A stretch of DNA of 14,139 bases from the NCBI GenBank assembly GCA_944363995.1, contig CALVVV010000034.1, positions 1 through 14,139 of the forward strand. The letters are read 5' to 3'. Shown here one piece after another: positions 1 through 5,948 of the stretch. The translations under genes were made by a program, and so were the position numbers. The notes beneath the pieces were generated by a model, which worked only from the letters and a program-made list of their open reading frames with translations, had not been told where the DNA came from and did not search any database. The stretch is from an uncultured Bacilli bacterium (GTDB taxonomy: Bacteria > Bacillota_I > Bacilli_A > RF39 > UBA660). Every line of letters begins with the position of its first letter. Position 1 is the stretch's first letter.

Positions 1-18
1 AGTGTTATTTGCAAATTA

Positions 19-53
19 AAAGAGCAATCAATCACTGATTACTCTTTACTTTT
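19..53. terminator. hairpin, probable intrinsic terminator of a gene left of the window
   Basis: AAAGAG-c-AATCA (19-30) pairs with TGATT-a-CTCTTT (36-47) around a five-base loop, with one C/A mismatch. The plus-strand tail is a short T run (50-53); on the minus strand the stem is followed by TTTTAATTTG. It could end transcription from either side. No gene is visible in 1-151 besides this and the tRNA promoter. Confidence 0.5.
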
Positions 54-106
54 GCGTGCCATAGTCTGAATAGTTACATTTTTATATAATTTTTTTCAAT
101 AAAAAC

Positions 107-135
107 TTGCTTTATTATGAATTTTATAGTACAAT
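107..135 (+). promoter_or_regulatory. sigma-A-type promoter of tRNA-Ser
   Basis: TTGCTT (107-112), 17-base spacer, TACAAT (130-135). The predicted start falls near 142, about ten bases before the mature tRNA. Spacing is ideal and both boxes are near consensus. Confidence 0.7.
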
Positions 136-151
136 CTATATGTAGCGTTTT

Positions 152-242
152 GGAGTAGTACTCAAGAGGCTGAAGAGGCGCCCCTGCTAAGGGTGTAGGT
201 CGGGTAACCGGCGCGAAGGTTCAAATCCTTTCTACTCCGCCA
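152..242 (+). tRNA. tRNA-Ser (anticodon GCU)
   Basis: A 91-base class II tRNA. The acceptor stem GGAGTAG (152-158) pairs with CTACTCC (232-238), followed by discriminator G (239) and an encoded CCA (240-242). The T arm is GAAGG/CCTTT (215-219, 227-231) with loop TTCAAAT. The anticodon loop CTGCTAA gives GCU, reading AGC/AGU serine codons. A long variable arm (GTAGGTCGGGTAACCGGCGC region) fits serine identity and explains the length. It has its own promoter upstream and terminator downstream, so it is probably a single-gene unit. Confidence 0.97.
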
Positions 243-252
243 TATAGATTAT

Positions 253-281
253 AACCCTTATTATTTAAGGGTTTTATTTTT
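253..281 (+). terminator. intrinsic terminator after tRNA-Ser
   Basis: AACCCTT (253-259) pairs with AAGGGTT (267-273) around a seven-base loop, followed by a T-rich tail TTATTTTT (274-281). It ends the tRNA transcript before the following lipoprotein remnant. Confidence 0.85.
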
Positions 282-298
282 GTGAATGAGGTATGTAA

Positions 299-780
299 AT
301 GAAAATATTGATTTTAATTATTTGTTTTTTTTGGTTGGCTGTAATAATAATTTAAAAAATGAACCTATTTCAGATGCATCTTCTTCATCTGTTAATCAAG
401 AAAATACTGAATCAAGTTTAAATTCGCCAAAAGAATCTATAAATATCTATTTATTTTGGGGCGATGGGTGTCATATTTGTTAAAATTTATTAACTTATTT
501 TGAACAACTTGAAAAAGAATATGGTAATTATTACAAATTGATTAAATATGAGGTTTGGTATAATGAAGATAATAATAATTTAATGACTCAAGTTGGCGAA
601 AAATTGAATCAAAATTATTTTGCTGTTCCTTTTTTAGTTATTGGTGATGAAATTATAGTTGGATATAATTCTAGTAAAGATAATTATATAAAAAATAGGA
701 TTATTGAAGAATATAATAATGTAGAATATATTGACATAGTAAAACAAATAACATCGAGTTTAACTCGATGTTATTCATAA
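299..780 (+). pseudogene. broken thioredoxin-like lipoprotein gene (frameshift plus nonsense codon)
   Basis: Read from ATG 299 (ribosome site TGAGG at 288-292) the product starts MKILILIICFF, a lipoprotein signal core, then soon stops. The next frame carries the rest: lipobox LVGC, a Ser/Asn-rich linker, a thioredoxin-type WGDGCHIC motif, then TAA at 481-483, and downstream, in the same frame, a thioredoxin C-terminal half with the cis-Pro stretch AVPFLVIGDEIIVGY. Adding one T to the eight-T run at 325-332 joins signal peptide and lipobox perfectly; changing TAA to AAA would give the usual Lys after CxxC. The intact ancestor would be about 160 residues, an exported thiol-disulfide protein tethered to the membrane. 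Two lesions favour real decay over a single sequencing error, though an error in the T run is possible. A separate ATG at 286 opens the second frame but loses the signal peptide. Confidence 0.8.
750..772. terminator. palindrome shared by two converging genes, probable bidirectional terminator
   Basis: AACATCGAGTT (750-760) and AACTCGATGTT (762-772) form a perfect 23-base palindrome. It lies at the very end of the lipoprotein remnant and covers the first two bases of the minus-strand stop codon (771-773). T tails are poor in both directions (TTATTCAT on plus, ATTTGTTTTA on minus), so termination may be inefficient. Confidence 0.55.
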
Positions 781-2033
781 ATAAATTTAAAATTTATTTT
801 TATCTTAATATTTTCATCATTATTTATTTCTTCATATTTTTTTCCTAAATTTTTTTCTAATTCTTCTAATGAAACATAATTATCTAAAATTGGATATGAA
901 TAAATATCATATTTAATTAGATAACGAGAATATATATCAGTTTTTTCTTCACGATAGCTTTTATTTGAATTATTCAAACTACTTTTATCCTTAAAAGATG
1001 ACCAATTAGTATAAGTTAATGTTGCTTCATCTTTATAATTGTATGTGTTTGGTTTGGTTGAACTATAACTACTATAAATTCGTTTAGTTTCTCCATTATA
1101 CCATCGCCATGTTTTATCAGTGTAAGAATACATTGTAGCTTTAAAATCATTATCTTTTTTATATTCCTCGCCAGGCGATGTCGGCGAATATTCGCCATTA
1201 TTCCAATATATTTTTTCTTCTCCATCCAAATAATACCAACGATATCCAGTCGCTTGTTTTATGCTACGATAATCTTTTTCCTCTGGATAATCGAGACTCC
1301 AAGCTGTTGCTTCAGTTGTTAATGAAATAGATGTATCTTTAGTGGTATAACCTTTAGGCTTTTCTGAACTAAAATCACTATATTTAACATTATTTTTATA
1401 CCATCGCCATTTTTTATCACGGTAACTATAGTAAGTTTTAGTTTCTCTTACATATTCTGTTATGATAGCATTATCAGGAATATCTGGCAGATTTCGCTCG
1501 TCAATAGGTAATAAAACACCATTAGTTTCCTCTTTACTAATATTTTCGCTTGGATACCAAGAAGTCCATTTTGAATTGTAAGAGTCAACTTCAACATAGT
1601 TAAAAGTAACTTCAACTTTAGCGTTTTTATTTTCGTCAAATTGTGATGATTCATTTGTAAAATCTTTAGTATTACAATAACTAGCATTAGCGATATCTAT
1701 TGATTTAATATATGTATCATTATATTTGGTATAAGTAACAGTTCCTGTTACCGCATAATCTTTAAAAACAATACTATCATATAAATCAGACAAATAAATA
1801 GTTTGACTTGTTCCATTCAAATTTGGTAGTAAATTATTATCTGATATATATATATCTGTCTGTTTAATTATTTCTTTTCTTAATTCTTGACAAGTTTTGT
1901 TTCTATTACCGACTATAATATTAGATATTATAAAATATAAAACCAAAATAACAAAAATAATTATTAAAAATCCTTTTATATTTTTTTTGGTTAATTTACT
2001 AAATTTAGGAAAATTTATATTCAATTTGTTCAT
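771..2033 (-). CDS. membrane-anchored Tyr/Trp-rich repeat protein, function unknown
   Basis: 420 residues. A short basic N-terminus is followed by one strong membrane helix (about 21-41) with no lipobox, so the bulk (about 43-420) should lie outside the membrane as a type II anchor protein. The outer part is rich in Tyr, Ser, Trp and Lys. It holds two related blocks, 201-248 and 301-349, spaced exactly 100 residues, each with YSYxDKxWRWY, then SSxKP and a Tyr-Lys-Asp stretch, then an aromatic AWS/NWS. Weaker copies of the W-x-x-W/Y-P-S-E part occur at 156-163 and 243-252. From memory, similar Tyr-x-Tyr-Arg-Asp-Lys repeats occur in surface proteins of Clostridia and other gut Firmicutes; no enzyme motif is visible. 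Start ATG is preceded by AGAGGTG. Its end overlaps the converging pseudogene by 10 bases. A cell-surface or envelope role is inference. Confidence 0.8.
   Translation of the reverse strand: MNKLNINFPKFSKLTKKNIKGFLIIIFVILVLYFIISNIIVGNRNKTCQELRKEIIKQTDIYISDNNLLPNLNGTSQTIYLSDLYDSIVFKDYAVTGTVTYTKYNDTYIKSIDIANASYCNTKDFTNESSQFDENKNAKVEVTFNYVEVDSYNSKWTSWYPSENISKEETNGVLLPIDERNLPDIPDNAIITEYVRETKTYYSYRDKKWRWYKNNVKYSDFSSEKPKGYTTKDTSISLTTEATAWSLDYPEEKDYRSIKQATGYRWYYLDGEEKIYWNNGEYSPTSPGEEYKKDNDFKATMYSYTDKTWRWYNGETKRIYSSYSSTKPNTYNYKDEATLTYTNWSSFKDKSSLNNSNKSYREEKTDIYSRYLIKYDIYSYPILDNYVSLEELEKNLGKKYEEINNDENIKIKINFKFIYE
987..1133 (-). repeat. second copy of internal 100-residue repeat
   Basis: Codes for residues 301-349 of the surface protein (YSYTDKTWRWY at its start). 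A 15-base stretch, TTATACCATCGCCAT on the plus strand at 1096-1110, recurs identically at 1396-1410, exactly 300 bases away, so the duplication is still visible at DNA level. Confidence 0.75.
1290..1433 (-). repeat. first copy of internal 100-residue repeat
   Basis: Codes for residues 201-248 (YSYRDKKWRWY at its start). It aligns with residues 301-349 at a shift of exactly 100 codons, and includes the shared 15-base segment at 1396-1410. Confidence 0.75.
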
Positions 2034-2049
2034 AGTACACCTCTTTTTA

Positions 2050-2058
2050 ATTATATCA
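2050..2058 (-). promoter_or_regulatory. extended -10 promoter box of the surface protein gene
   Basis: On the minus strand TGATATAAT reads as TGn plus a perfect TATAAT (2050-2055), about 17 bases before the start codon and just ahead of the AGAGGTG ribosome site. No good -35 box stands at 17 bases, which extended -10 promoters tolerate. Confidence 0.5.
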
Positions 2059-2075
2059 TGAAATTATAATATATG

Positions 2076-2104
2076 GACACTTTTAATTTCTTTTGCATAA
2101 AATA
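2076..2104 (+). promoter_or_regulatory. possible sigma-K/sigma-E-type promoter of ylbD-ylbE
   Basis: CATAAAATA (2096-2104) matches the CATAnnnTA box of late mother-cell promoters, with AC (2077-2078) 17 bases upstream as a possible -35 core. The predicted start is close to the AGGTGA ribosome site (2109-2114), which is tighter than usual and lowers confidence. Confidence 0.35.
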
Positions 2105-2119
2105 TATTAGGTGATTGTC

Positions 2120-2470
2120 ATGGCAAAAATAGATGAATTTAAAGAATTTGTTAAAAAAAACCCTAAATTAGTCAAATATGTTAAAAATGGGGAAAGTAAT
2201 TGGCAAAAATTTTACGAGATATATGATATGTATGGTGATGACGAAAAAGCTTGGCAAGATTATCTTAGTATTGAGACTGCTACTGCTACCGCAATAGGCG
2301 TAAATGAAGTTTTTAATTGGTTAAAAAATATTAATTTAGATAGTGTTCAAAATGGTGTTTCTAATATCCAAAAAGTTATTGGAATGGTACAAGATTTAAC
2401 GGCAAAAGATGATAATAAATCAACTAACGAATACAAACCGAGACCAATGTATAAGCATTTTGAGGATTAA
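2120..2470 (+). CDS. ylbD: YlbD-like putative spore coat protein
   Basis: 116 residues. The N-terminus KIDEFKEFVKKNPKLVKYVK followed by W, then YDMYGDDEKAW, is the signature of the YlbD family, a putative coat protein of Bacillus-type spores. The C-terminus is polar and ends PRPMYKHFED. The rest is predicted helical with no membrane segment. I chose ATG 2120 because AGGTGA at 2109-2114 stands five bases before it; the in-frame GTG at 2111 lies inside that ribosome site. Its stop overlaps the start of ylbE by one base (TAATG), so the two are co-translated, as expected for the ylbD-ylbE pair. A CATAnnnTA box upstream suggests late mother-cell expression (inference). Biochemical role is not established to my knowledge. 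Confidence 0.85.
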   Translation: MAKIDEFKEFVKKNPKLVKYVKNGESNWQKFYEIYDMYGDDEKAWQDYLSIETATATAIGVNEVFNWLKNINLDSVQNGVSNIQKVIGMVQDLTAKDDNKSTNEYKPRPMYKHFED

Positions 2471-2694
2471 TGAGTGTTGAAGTTCAACTCCAATTAAAAA
2501 GTAATATAAATTATTTAAAATATTTAAAAGAAAATTCTCATTGGTATAAATACTTGAATCGTAGTAATCAATATTTTAAAGATTTTGATAATGAAATGAA
2601 AATTAATTATAAGCTTCGTCCAACCGATCGTCTTAGTCGAGCTATTGACACTTTCGATATGATACAAACTCTTTTGGCAACATTAAAGCAATAA
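2470..2694 (+). CDS. ylbE: YlbE-like protein
   Basis: 74 residues. The pattern LKENSHWYKYLNR near residues 19-31, an acidic/aromatic middle with NYKL, and a hydrophobic Met/Leu-rich helical end (FDMIQTLLATL) match the small YlbE-like family that follows ylbD in Bacillus genomes. Molecular function is unknown; pairing with ylbD suggests a spore-related role. The start overlaps the ylbD stop by one base, and no separate ribosome site of consensus strength is needed for such coupling. It is followed at 2699 by a hairpin that works mainly for the gene on the other strand. Confidence 0.75.
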   Translation: MSVEVQLQLKSNINYLKYLKENSHWYKYLNRSNQYFKDFDNEMKINYKLRPTDRLSRAIDTFDMIQTLLATLKQ

Positions 2695-2715
2695 AAAAAT
2701 ACTAATAATTAGTAT
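2693..2715 (-). terminator. intrinsic terminator of the 52-residue gene
   Basis: Stem ATACTAA (2699-2705) and TTAGTAT (2709-2715) with a three-base loop. On the minus strand it is followed at once by seven T (complement of A 2693-2699). The stop codon of the minus gene (2702-2704) lies inside the stem. Confidence 0.7.
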
Positions 2716-2860
2716 CATTAATTCTTTGAATAGGACTTTCTAAATAAATATAATCATCTTTTTCATACTGTTTTTGAACTTCTTTATCTTCTTTTTTAAT
2801 ATTAGCTAAAATAATTGCTGAATCAATATCTAAATTAAATTGAAATTCATTTGTTTGCAT
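2702..2860 (-). CDS. 52-residue orphan protein with its own promoter and terminator
   Basis: Reads MQTNEFQFNLDIDS at the start and is otherwise highly charged (IKKEDKEVQKQYEKDD), ending IQRINDTNY. There is no signal peptide, membrane segment or cysteine, so it should be cytoplasmic. I do not recognise a family. The start is set by a strong ribosome site AAGGGGG (complement of 2867-2873) seven bases or so before ATG; an upstream in-frame start would put coding sequence over that site and into the -10 region. A near-perfect promoter lies upstream and an intrinsic terminator covers the stop, so the unit is complete and monocistronic. The reading frame sits opposite the gap between ylbE and yqfC. 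Confidence 0.7.
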   Translation of the reverse strand: MQTNEFQFNLDIDSAIILANIKKEDKEVQKQYEKDDYIYLESPIQRINDTNY

Positions 2861-2873
2861 AAATTTCCCCCTT

Positions 2874-2909
2874 AAAGATGTTGCATATCTTAACACATCT
2901 TTTTATTTT
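2874..2909 (+). terminator. inverted repeat: plus-strand terminator and/or operator of the 52-residue gene
   Basis: AAAGATGT (2874-2881) and ACATCTTT (2895-2902) are perfect inverted copies 13 bases apart. On the plus strand the second arm runs into TTATTTTT, so it could end ylbD-ylbE transcription. The same repeat brackets the -10 box (2887-2892) of the minus-strand promoter, so it could instead bind a repressor. Confidence 0.5.
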
Positions 2910-2915
2910 TGTCAA
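2887..2915 (-). promoter_or_regulatory. strong sigma-A promoter of the 52-residue gene
   Basis: Minus strand: perfect TTGACA (complement of 2910-2915), 17-base spacer, TAAGAT (complement of 2887-2892). One of the best-matched housekeeping promoters in the window. Confidence 0.75.
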
Positions 2916-2966
2916 ATTTACGACTAATTATTTAAATAAAACAATAAAATAATATAGGTGATTAAG

Positions 2967-3206
2967 TTGAATTTAGTTAATAACTTAAGAAATGTTATTT
3001 TAGAAGAACAATTTAAAATAAATTATATTAAAAATAAATTGGGTATAATTAATTATATAGATATTAGTCATTTTGATAATAACAAAATTATTATTAAATA
3101 TAAGGAAGGTAATATTTTAGTAGGTGGCGAAAATTTAGTTGTTTCTAAATTGACAAAAGATGAAATTTTAATTGAAGGAAGTATAGAAAAAATAGAATTT
3201 AGGTGA
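2967..3206 (+). CDS. yqfC: YqfC sporulation protein (YabP/YqfC family)
   Basis: 79 residues. The order of short beta-rich segments, including INYIDISHFDNNKIIIKYKEG and LVVSKLTKDEILIEGSIEKIEF, matches the YabP/YqfC family. In Bacillus subtilis yqfC lies directly before yqfD and belongs to the early mother-cell regulon. I take TTG 2967 as start because AGGTGA (2956-2961) stands five bases before it; the GTG at 2958 is part of that ribosome site. The stop TGA (3204-3206) is itself the end of the AGGTGA that serves yqfD, so the two genes are tightly coupled. The N-terminus is shorter than in Bacillus, which usually has a basic leader. No clear promoter was found before it. Confidence 0.85.
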   Translation: MNLVNNLRNVILEEQFKINYIKNKLGIINYIDISHFDNNKIIIKYKEGNILVGGENLVVSKLTKDEILIEGSIEKIEFR

Positions 3207-3210
3207 TATT

Positions 3211-4386
3211 TTGAAAAATAATTTAATATATAAGTTTACTAATAAAATTAGATTAAATATTAAAGGTAAAAATATTGAACGTTTTATCAAAAGATTAAAA
3301 ACTAATAATATTGATATTTTAGAAATTAAATATTTAAAATATAACGAAATAAACATTATTATATATGAAAAAGATTATAATAAAATAGTAGATTTAAAAA
3401 CAATATATGAAATCAAAAAATTAAATAGTTATGGCATAATTAAAATCAAAGAAATTATTGGTATTTATAAATATATTTTTATTTTTTTCGCTTTGGCAAT
3501 TTCGTTAATTATTTTTTTATCAAATATTATTTTTAAAGTTGAAGTTATTCATACAGATAATGAAATAAGGACACTTTTAAAAGAAGAATTAGAAAAATAT
3601 AAAATAAAAAAATATCAATTTAAAAAAAATTATCAGGAAATACAAAATATTAAAAATGCTATTTTAGACAAATATAAGGACAAAATTGAATGGTTAGAAA
3701 TAGTTGAAAATGGTACTAGTTATATTGTGAGATTAGAAAGTCGAATAATTCCTAATAATGAAATAAACTATAATAAACAAAATGTTGTCGCTAGTAAAAG
3801 TGCAGTTATAAAAAAAATAATTGCTGAAAATGGTGAAATTGTAAAAGATATTAATAGTTATGTAACTAAGGGTGATATTGTTATATCAGGAAATATTTAT
3901 CTTAATAACGAAATTAAAGACACTGTTAAAGCAGAAGGAAAAATATATGGAGAAGTTTGGTATAATGTTAATGTTAGCTATCCATATGTATATAGCGAAG
4001 TAAAAGAATTAGATAACTTTCAAAATATATATGTTTTAAAAATATTTGACAAAAGTATTGAATTTACACTAAATAAATTTAAAGATAAAAGAGTAGATGA
4101 AAGAACAATATTATTTCATCCATTTTTGCCATTTTCTTTAGTTAAACAAAAACAAAAAGAAATTGAAACTATTTCGTTAGTATTAACTAGTGAAGAAGCT
4201 AAAGAAAAAGCCATAGAAGAAGCAATATCAAAAATGAAAAAAAATTTAGCTAGTGATGAAAAAATTATTGATTATAAGATTTTAAAAAGCAATATTAAAG
4301 AAGATAAAATAATTTTGGACATATTTTTTACAGTTTATGAAAACATTACAAGTTATAATAAAATTGATGAAAATATTGTTTCGTAA
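3211..4386 (+). CDS. yqfD: YqfD sporulation membrane protein
   Basis: 391 residues, about the usual length for YqfD. An N-terminal soluble part (1-85, with the family start of basic and beta segments) is followed by one membrane helix (about 88-107), then a large outer or intermembrane domain. The latter contains KSAVIKKIIAENGEIVKDINSYVTKGDIVISG (about 196-227, quoted here in outline), the region most conserved in the family. The C-terminal part is Lys/Glu-rich and helical (about 325-350). Start TTG 3211 lies four bases after AGGTGA (3201-3206). YqfD is needed for efficient sporulation in the mother cell of Bacillus; its exact action is not known. In Bacillus phoH and yqfF follow, but here yqfD is followed by a gap with a fresh promoter and then ybeY. 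Confidence 0.88.
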   Translation: MKNNLIYKFTNKIRLNIKGKNIERFIKRLKTNNIDILEIKYLKYNEINIIIYEKDYNKIVDLKTIYEIKKLNSYGIIKIKEIIGIYKYIFIFFALAISLIIFLSNIIFKVEVIHTDNEIRTLLKEELEKYKIKKYQFKKNYQEIQNIKNAILDKYKDKIEWLEIVENGTSYIVRLESRIIPNNEINYNKQNVVASKSAVIKKIIAENGEIVKDINSYVTKGDIVISGNIYLNNEIKDTVKAEGKIYGEVWYNVNVSYPYVYSEVKELDNFQNIYVLKIFDKSIEFTLNKFKDKRVDERTILFHPFLPFSLVKQKQKEIETISLVLTSEEAKEKAIEEAISKMKKNLASDEKIIDYKILKSNIKEDKIILDIFFTVYENITSYNKIDENIVS

Positions 4387-4414
4387 AATATAAATACATA
4401 TGAAAGAAAGTTTA

Positions 4415-4443
4415 TTGCCAAAACAGTACATTTATAATATAAT
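4415..4443 (+). promoter_or_regulatory. sigma-A promoter of the ybeY-era-recO operon
   Basis: TTGCCA (4415-4420), 17-base spacer, perfect TATAAT (4438-4443). It separates housekeeping transcription of ybeY onward from the sporulation pair upstream. Confidence 0.75.
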
Positions 4444-4479
4444 ATTAATAGTTGCATTAATGTTTATAAGGAGCGTTCT

Positions 4480-4920
4480 ATGTTTGAAATAATAAATGAG
4501 ACACAAGAAAAAATAAGTGAATTAAAAACTATTGAAAAGTTTATACAATTCGTGATAGAAAAAGAAAATTTAGAAAATTGCCTTTTTAATATTATTTTAG
4601 TTGATAATGATTATATTCATAAACTAAATAAAGAGTATCGTAATATTGATAAAGAAACAGATGTTATTAGTTTTGCCTTGGAAGATAATTCAGATGAAGT
4701 AAAATTAGAATTTAGAGTACTAGGCGACATATATATATCTGTTTTCAAAGCAAAAACTCAAAGTATAGAATATGGTCATTCTTTTTTAAGAGAACTTGCT
4801 TTTTTGACTGTTCATGGCTTGTTACATTTATTAGGTTATGATCACATGGATAAAGAAGCTAAAAAGATAATGTTTCAAAAACAAGAACAATTATTGAATG
4901 AATTTGGTATAACGAGGTGA
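4480..4920 (+). CDS. ybeY: YbeY endoribonuclease / rRNA maturation factor
   Basis: 146 residues, normal length. The metal-binding motif HGLLHLLGYDH (112-122) gives the three zinc ligands His112, His116 and His122. Family segments before it are also present: YRNIDKETDVISFAL (53-67) and LGDIYIS (81-87). YbeY is a single-strand-specific RNase involved in 16S rRNA 3-prime maturation and ribosome quality control; in many Bacilli it neighbours era, as here. AAGGAG at about 4469-4474 and ATG 4480 define the start. The stop TGA (4918-4920) lies inside the GAGGTGA ribosome site of era, implying translational coupling. Confidence 0.96.
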   Translation: MFEIINETQEKISELKTIEKFIQFVIEKENLENCLFNIILVDNDYIHKLNKEYRNIDKETDVISFALEDNSDEVKLEFRVLGDIYISVFKAKTQSIEYGHSFLRELAFLTVHGLLHLLGYDHMDKEAKKIMFQKQEQLLNEFGITR

Positions 4921-4925
4921 TACAA

Positions 4926-5813
4926 ATGAAAAGTGGCTTTGTTAGTTTAATCGGTCGACCAAATGTTGGTAAAAGCACTTTGTTAAATAATATTATTGGA
5001 AAAAAAGTGGCTATTACGTCTAATAAACCACAAACAACAAGAAATATTATTGAAGGTATTTACAACGATGATGATATGCAAATTGTTTTTATTGATACAC
5101 CTGGAATTCATAAACCAAAATATAAATTGGGTAAATATCTAAATAAACAAGCTTATTACAGTATTAATGATGTTGATATTATTCTTTTTTTAATTGATGG
5201 AAGTGAAACATTGGGAAAAGGCGATTTATATATTATTGAAAAATTAAAAGAAATTAATAAACCTGTTATATTAGTAATTAATAAAATTGATAAAATAAAA
5301 AAAGAAGACATTTTATTAAAAATAAATGAGTACAAAGATTTATATGATTTTAAAGAAATAGTACCATTATCCGCACTTAAAAAAGATAATATAAAAACAT
5401 TGATTAATGTTTTAAATAAATATTTACCAGATAATGTAAGATATTTTGATAATAATACTTATACTAATAGACAAATTGAATTTTTAATTGCTGAAATTGT
5501 TAGAGAAAAAGTTTTTAATTTAACTGAAGAAGAGGTTCCTCATTCAGTTACTTGTGTAGTTGAACAAATCAAAAAGGAAAAAAATAATTATAGTATTAAT
5601 GTTGCAATAATTGTTGATCGTGATTCTCTTAAAAAAATTATTATTGGTAAACAAGGTTCTATGATTAAGAATATAGGAATTGAAGCAAGAAAAGATTTGG
5701 AAGGTTTATTAGAGCATAAAGTATATTTGGACTTGTTTGTTAAAACAATAAAAAATTGGCGTGATAAAGAAAAATATTTACAAGAACTTGGATTTAAAGA
5801 TTTTTTAGAATGA
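4926..5813 (+). CDS. era: GTPase Era
   Basis: 295 residues, standard length. The GTPase domain shows G1 GRPNVGKST (10-18), the Thr-rich G2 (36-38), G3 DTPG (57-60), G4 NKID (119-122) and G5 SAL (149-151). The C-terminal KH RNA-binding domain has GKQGSMIKNIG (241-251) and the conserved end LFVKTIKNWRDKEKYLQELGF. Era binds the 3-prime end of 16S rRNA and helps assemble the small subunit, consistent with ybeY next door. I chose ATG 4926, five bases after GAGGTGA; the GTG at 4917 lies inside that site and the ybeY end. Stop is TGA. A 50-base gap, then yqzL. Confidence 0.98.
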   Translation: MKSGFVSLIGRPNVGKSTLLNNIIGKKVAITSNKPQTTRNIIEGIYNDDDMQIVFIDTPGIHKPKYKLGKYLNKQAYYSINDVDIILFLIDGSETLGKGDLYIIEKLKEINKPVILVINKIDKIKKEDILLKINEYKDLYDFKEIVPLSALKKDNIKTLINVLNKYLPDNVRYFDNNTYTNRQIEFLIAEIVREKVFNLTEEEVPHSVTCVVEQIKKEKNNYSINVAIIVDRDSLKKIIIGKQGSMIKNIGIEARKDLEGLLEHKVYLDLFVKTIKNWRDKEKYLQELGFKDFLE

Positions 5814-5863
5814 TTTGTATAAAACTTTATTTTTTATAACACAATATTAATGGAGATGAAAAA

Positions 5864-5947
5864 ATGAAAAAAGATATATTGTGGCAATTATTTAAAAAAA
5901 CTGGGAAAATTGAATATTATTTAAAATATAAAAAAGAAGGCGATTAA
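5864..5947 (+). CDS. yqzL: YqzL-like micro-protein (27 residues)
   Basis: Reads MKKDILWQLFKKTGKIEYYL and ends KYKKEGD. The W-x-LFK-x-TG-x-I-x-x-YL pattern is that of the YqzL family, found in Bacilli between era and recO, exactly where this gene stands. Bacillus YqzL is about 47 residues, so this version has lost the charged C-terminal half. GGAG at 5852-5855 precedes ATG by eight bases. The stop is one base before the TTG start of the next gene, so it is in the same operon. The role of YqzL is unknown to me. It is below usual gene-finder cut-offs and would be missed by default annotation. Confidence 0.8.
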   Translation: MKKDILWQLFKKTGKIEYYLKYKKEGD

Positions 5948-5948
5948 T

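Noticed and set aside
152..242. tRNA-Ser as a mobile element attachment site
   Set aside because: No integrase follows and no direct repeat of the tRNA 3-prime end is visible downstream in the window.
481..483. TAA after CHIC read as a recoded sense codon
   Set aside because: TAA ends many intact genes here and no recoding element is apparent; with the separate frameshift, gene decay is simpler.
1016..1225. Open frame on the minus strand inside the surface protein gene
   Set aside because: It is a shifted frame of the long gene, without ribosome site or recognisable composition; the same holds for 1460-1687.
2111..2119. GTG start for ylbD giving three extra residues
   Set aside because: The GTG is inside the AGGTGA ribosome site; ATG 2120 is correctly spaced and matches the family N-terminus.
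3168..3356. Minus-strand frame of 62 codons across the yqfC-yqfD junction
   Set aside because: It is antisense to two well-supported genes and is a low-complexity product of AT-rich coding DNA.
4915..5813. UGA read as tryptophan (Mycoplasma code)
   Set aside because: Era, YqfC, the DUF1653 gene, DnaB and YidD all end at UGA at the expected family lengths, and tryptophan is encoded by TGG.
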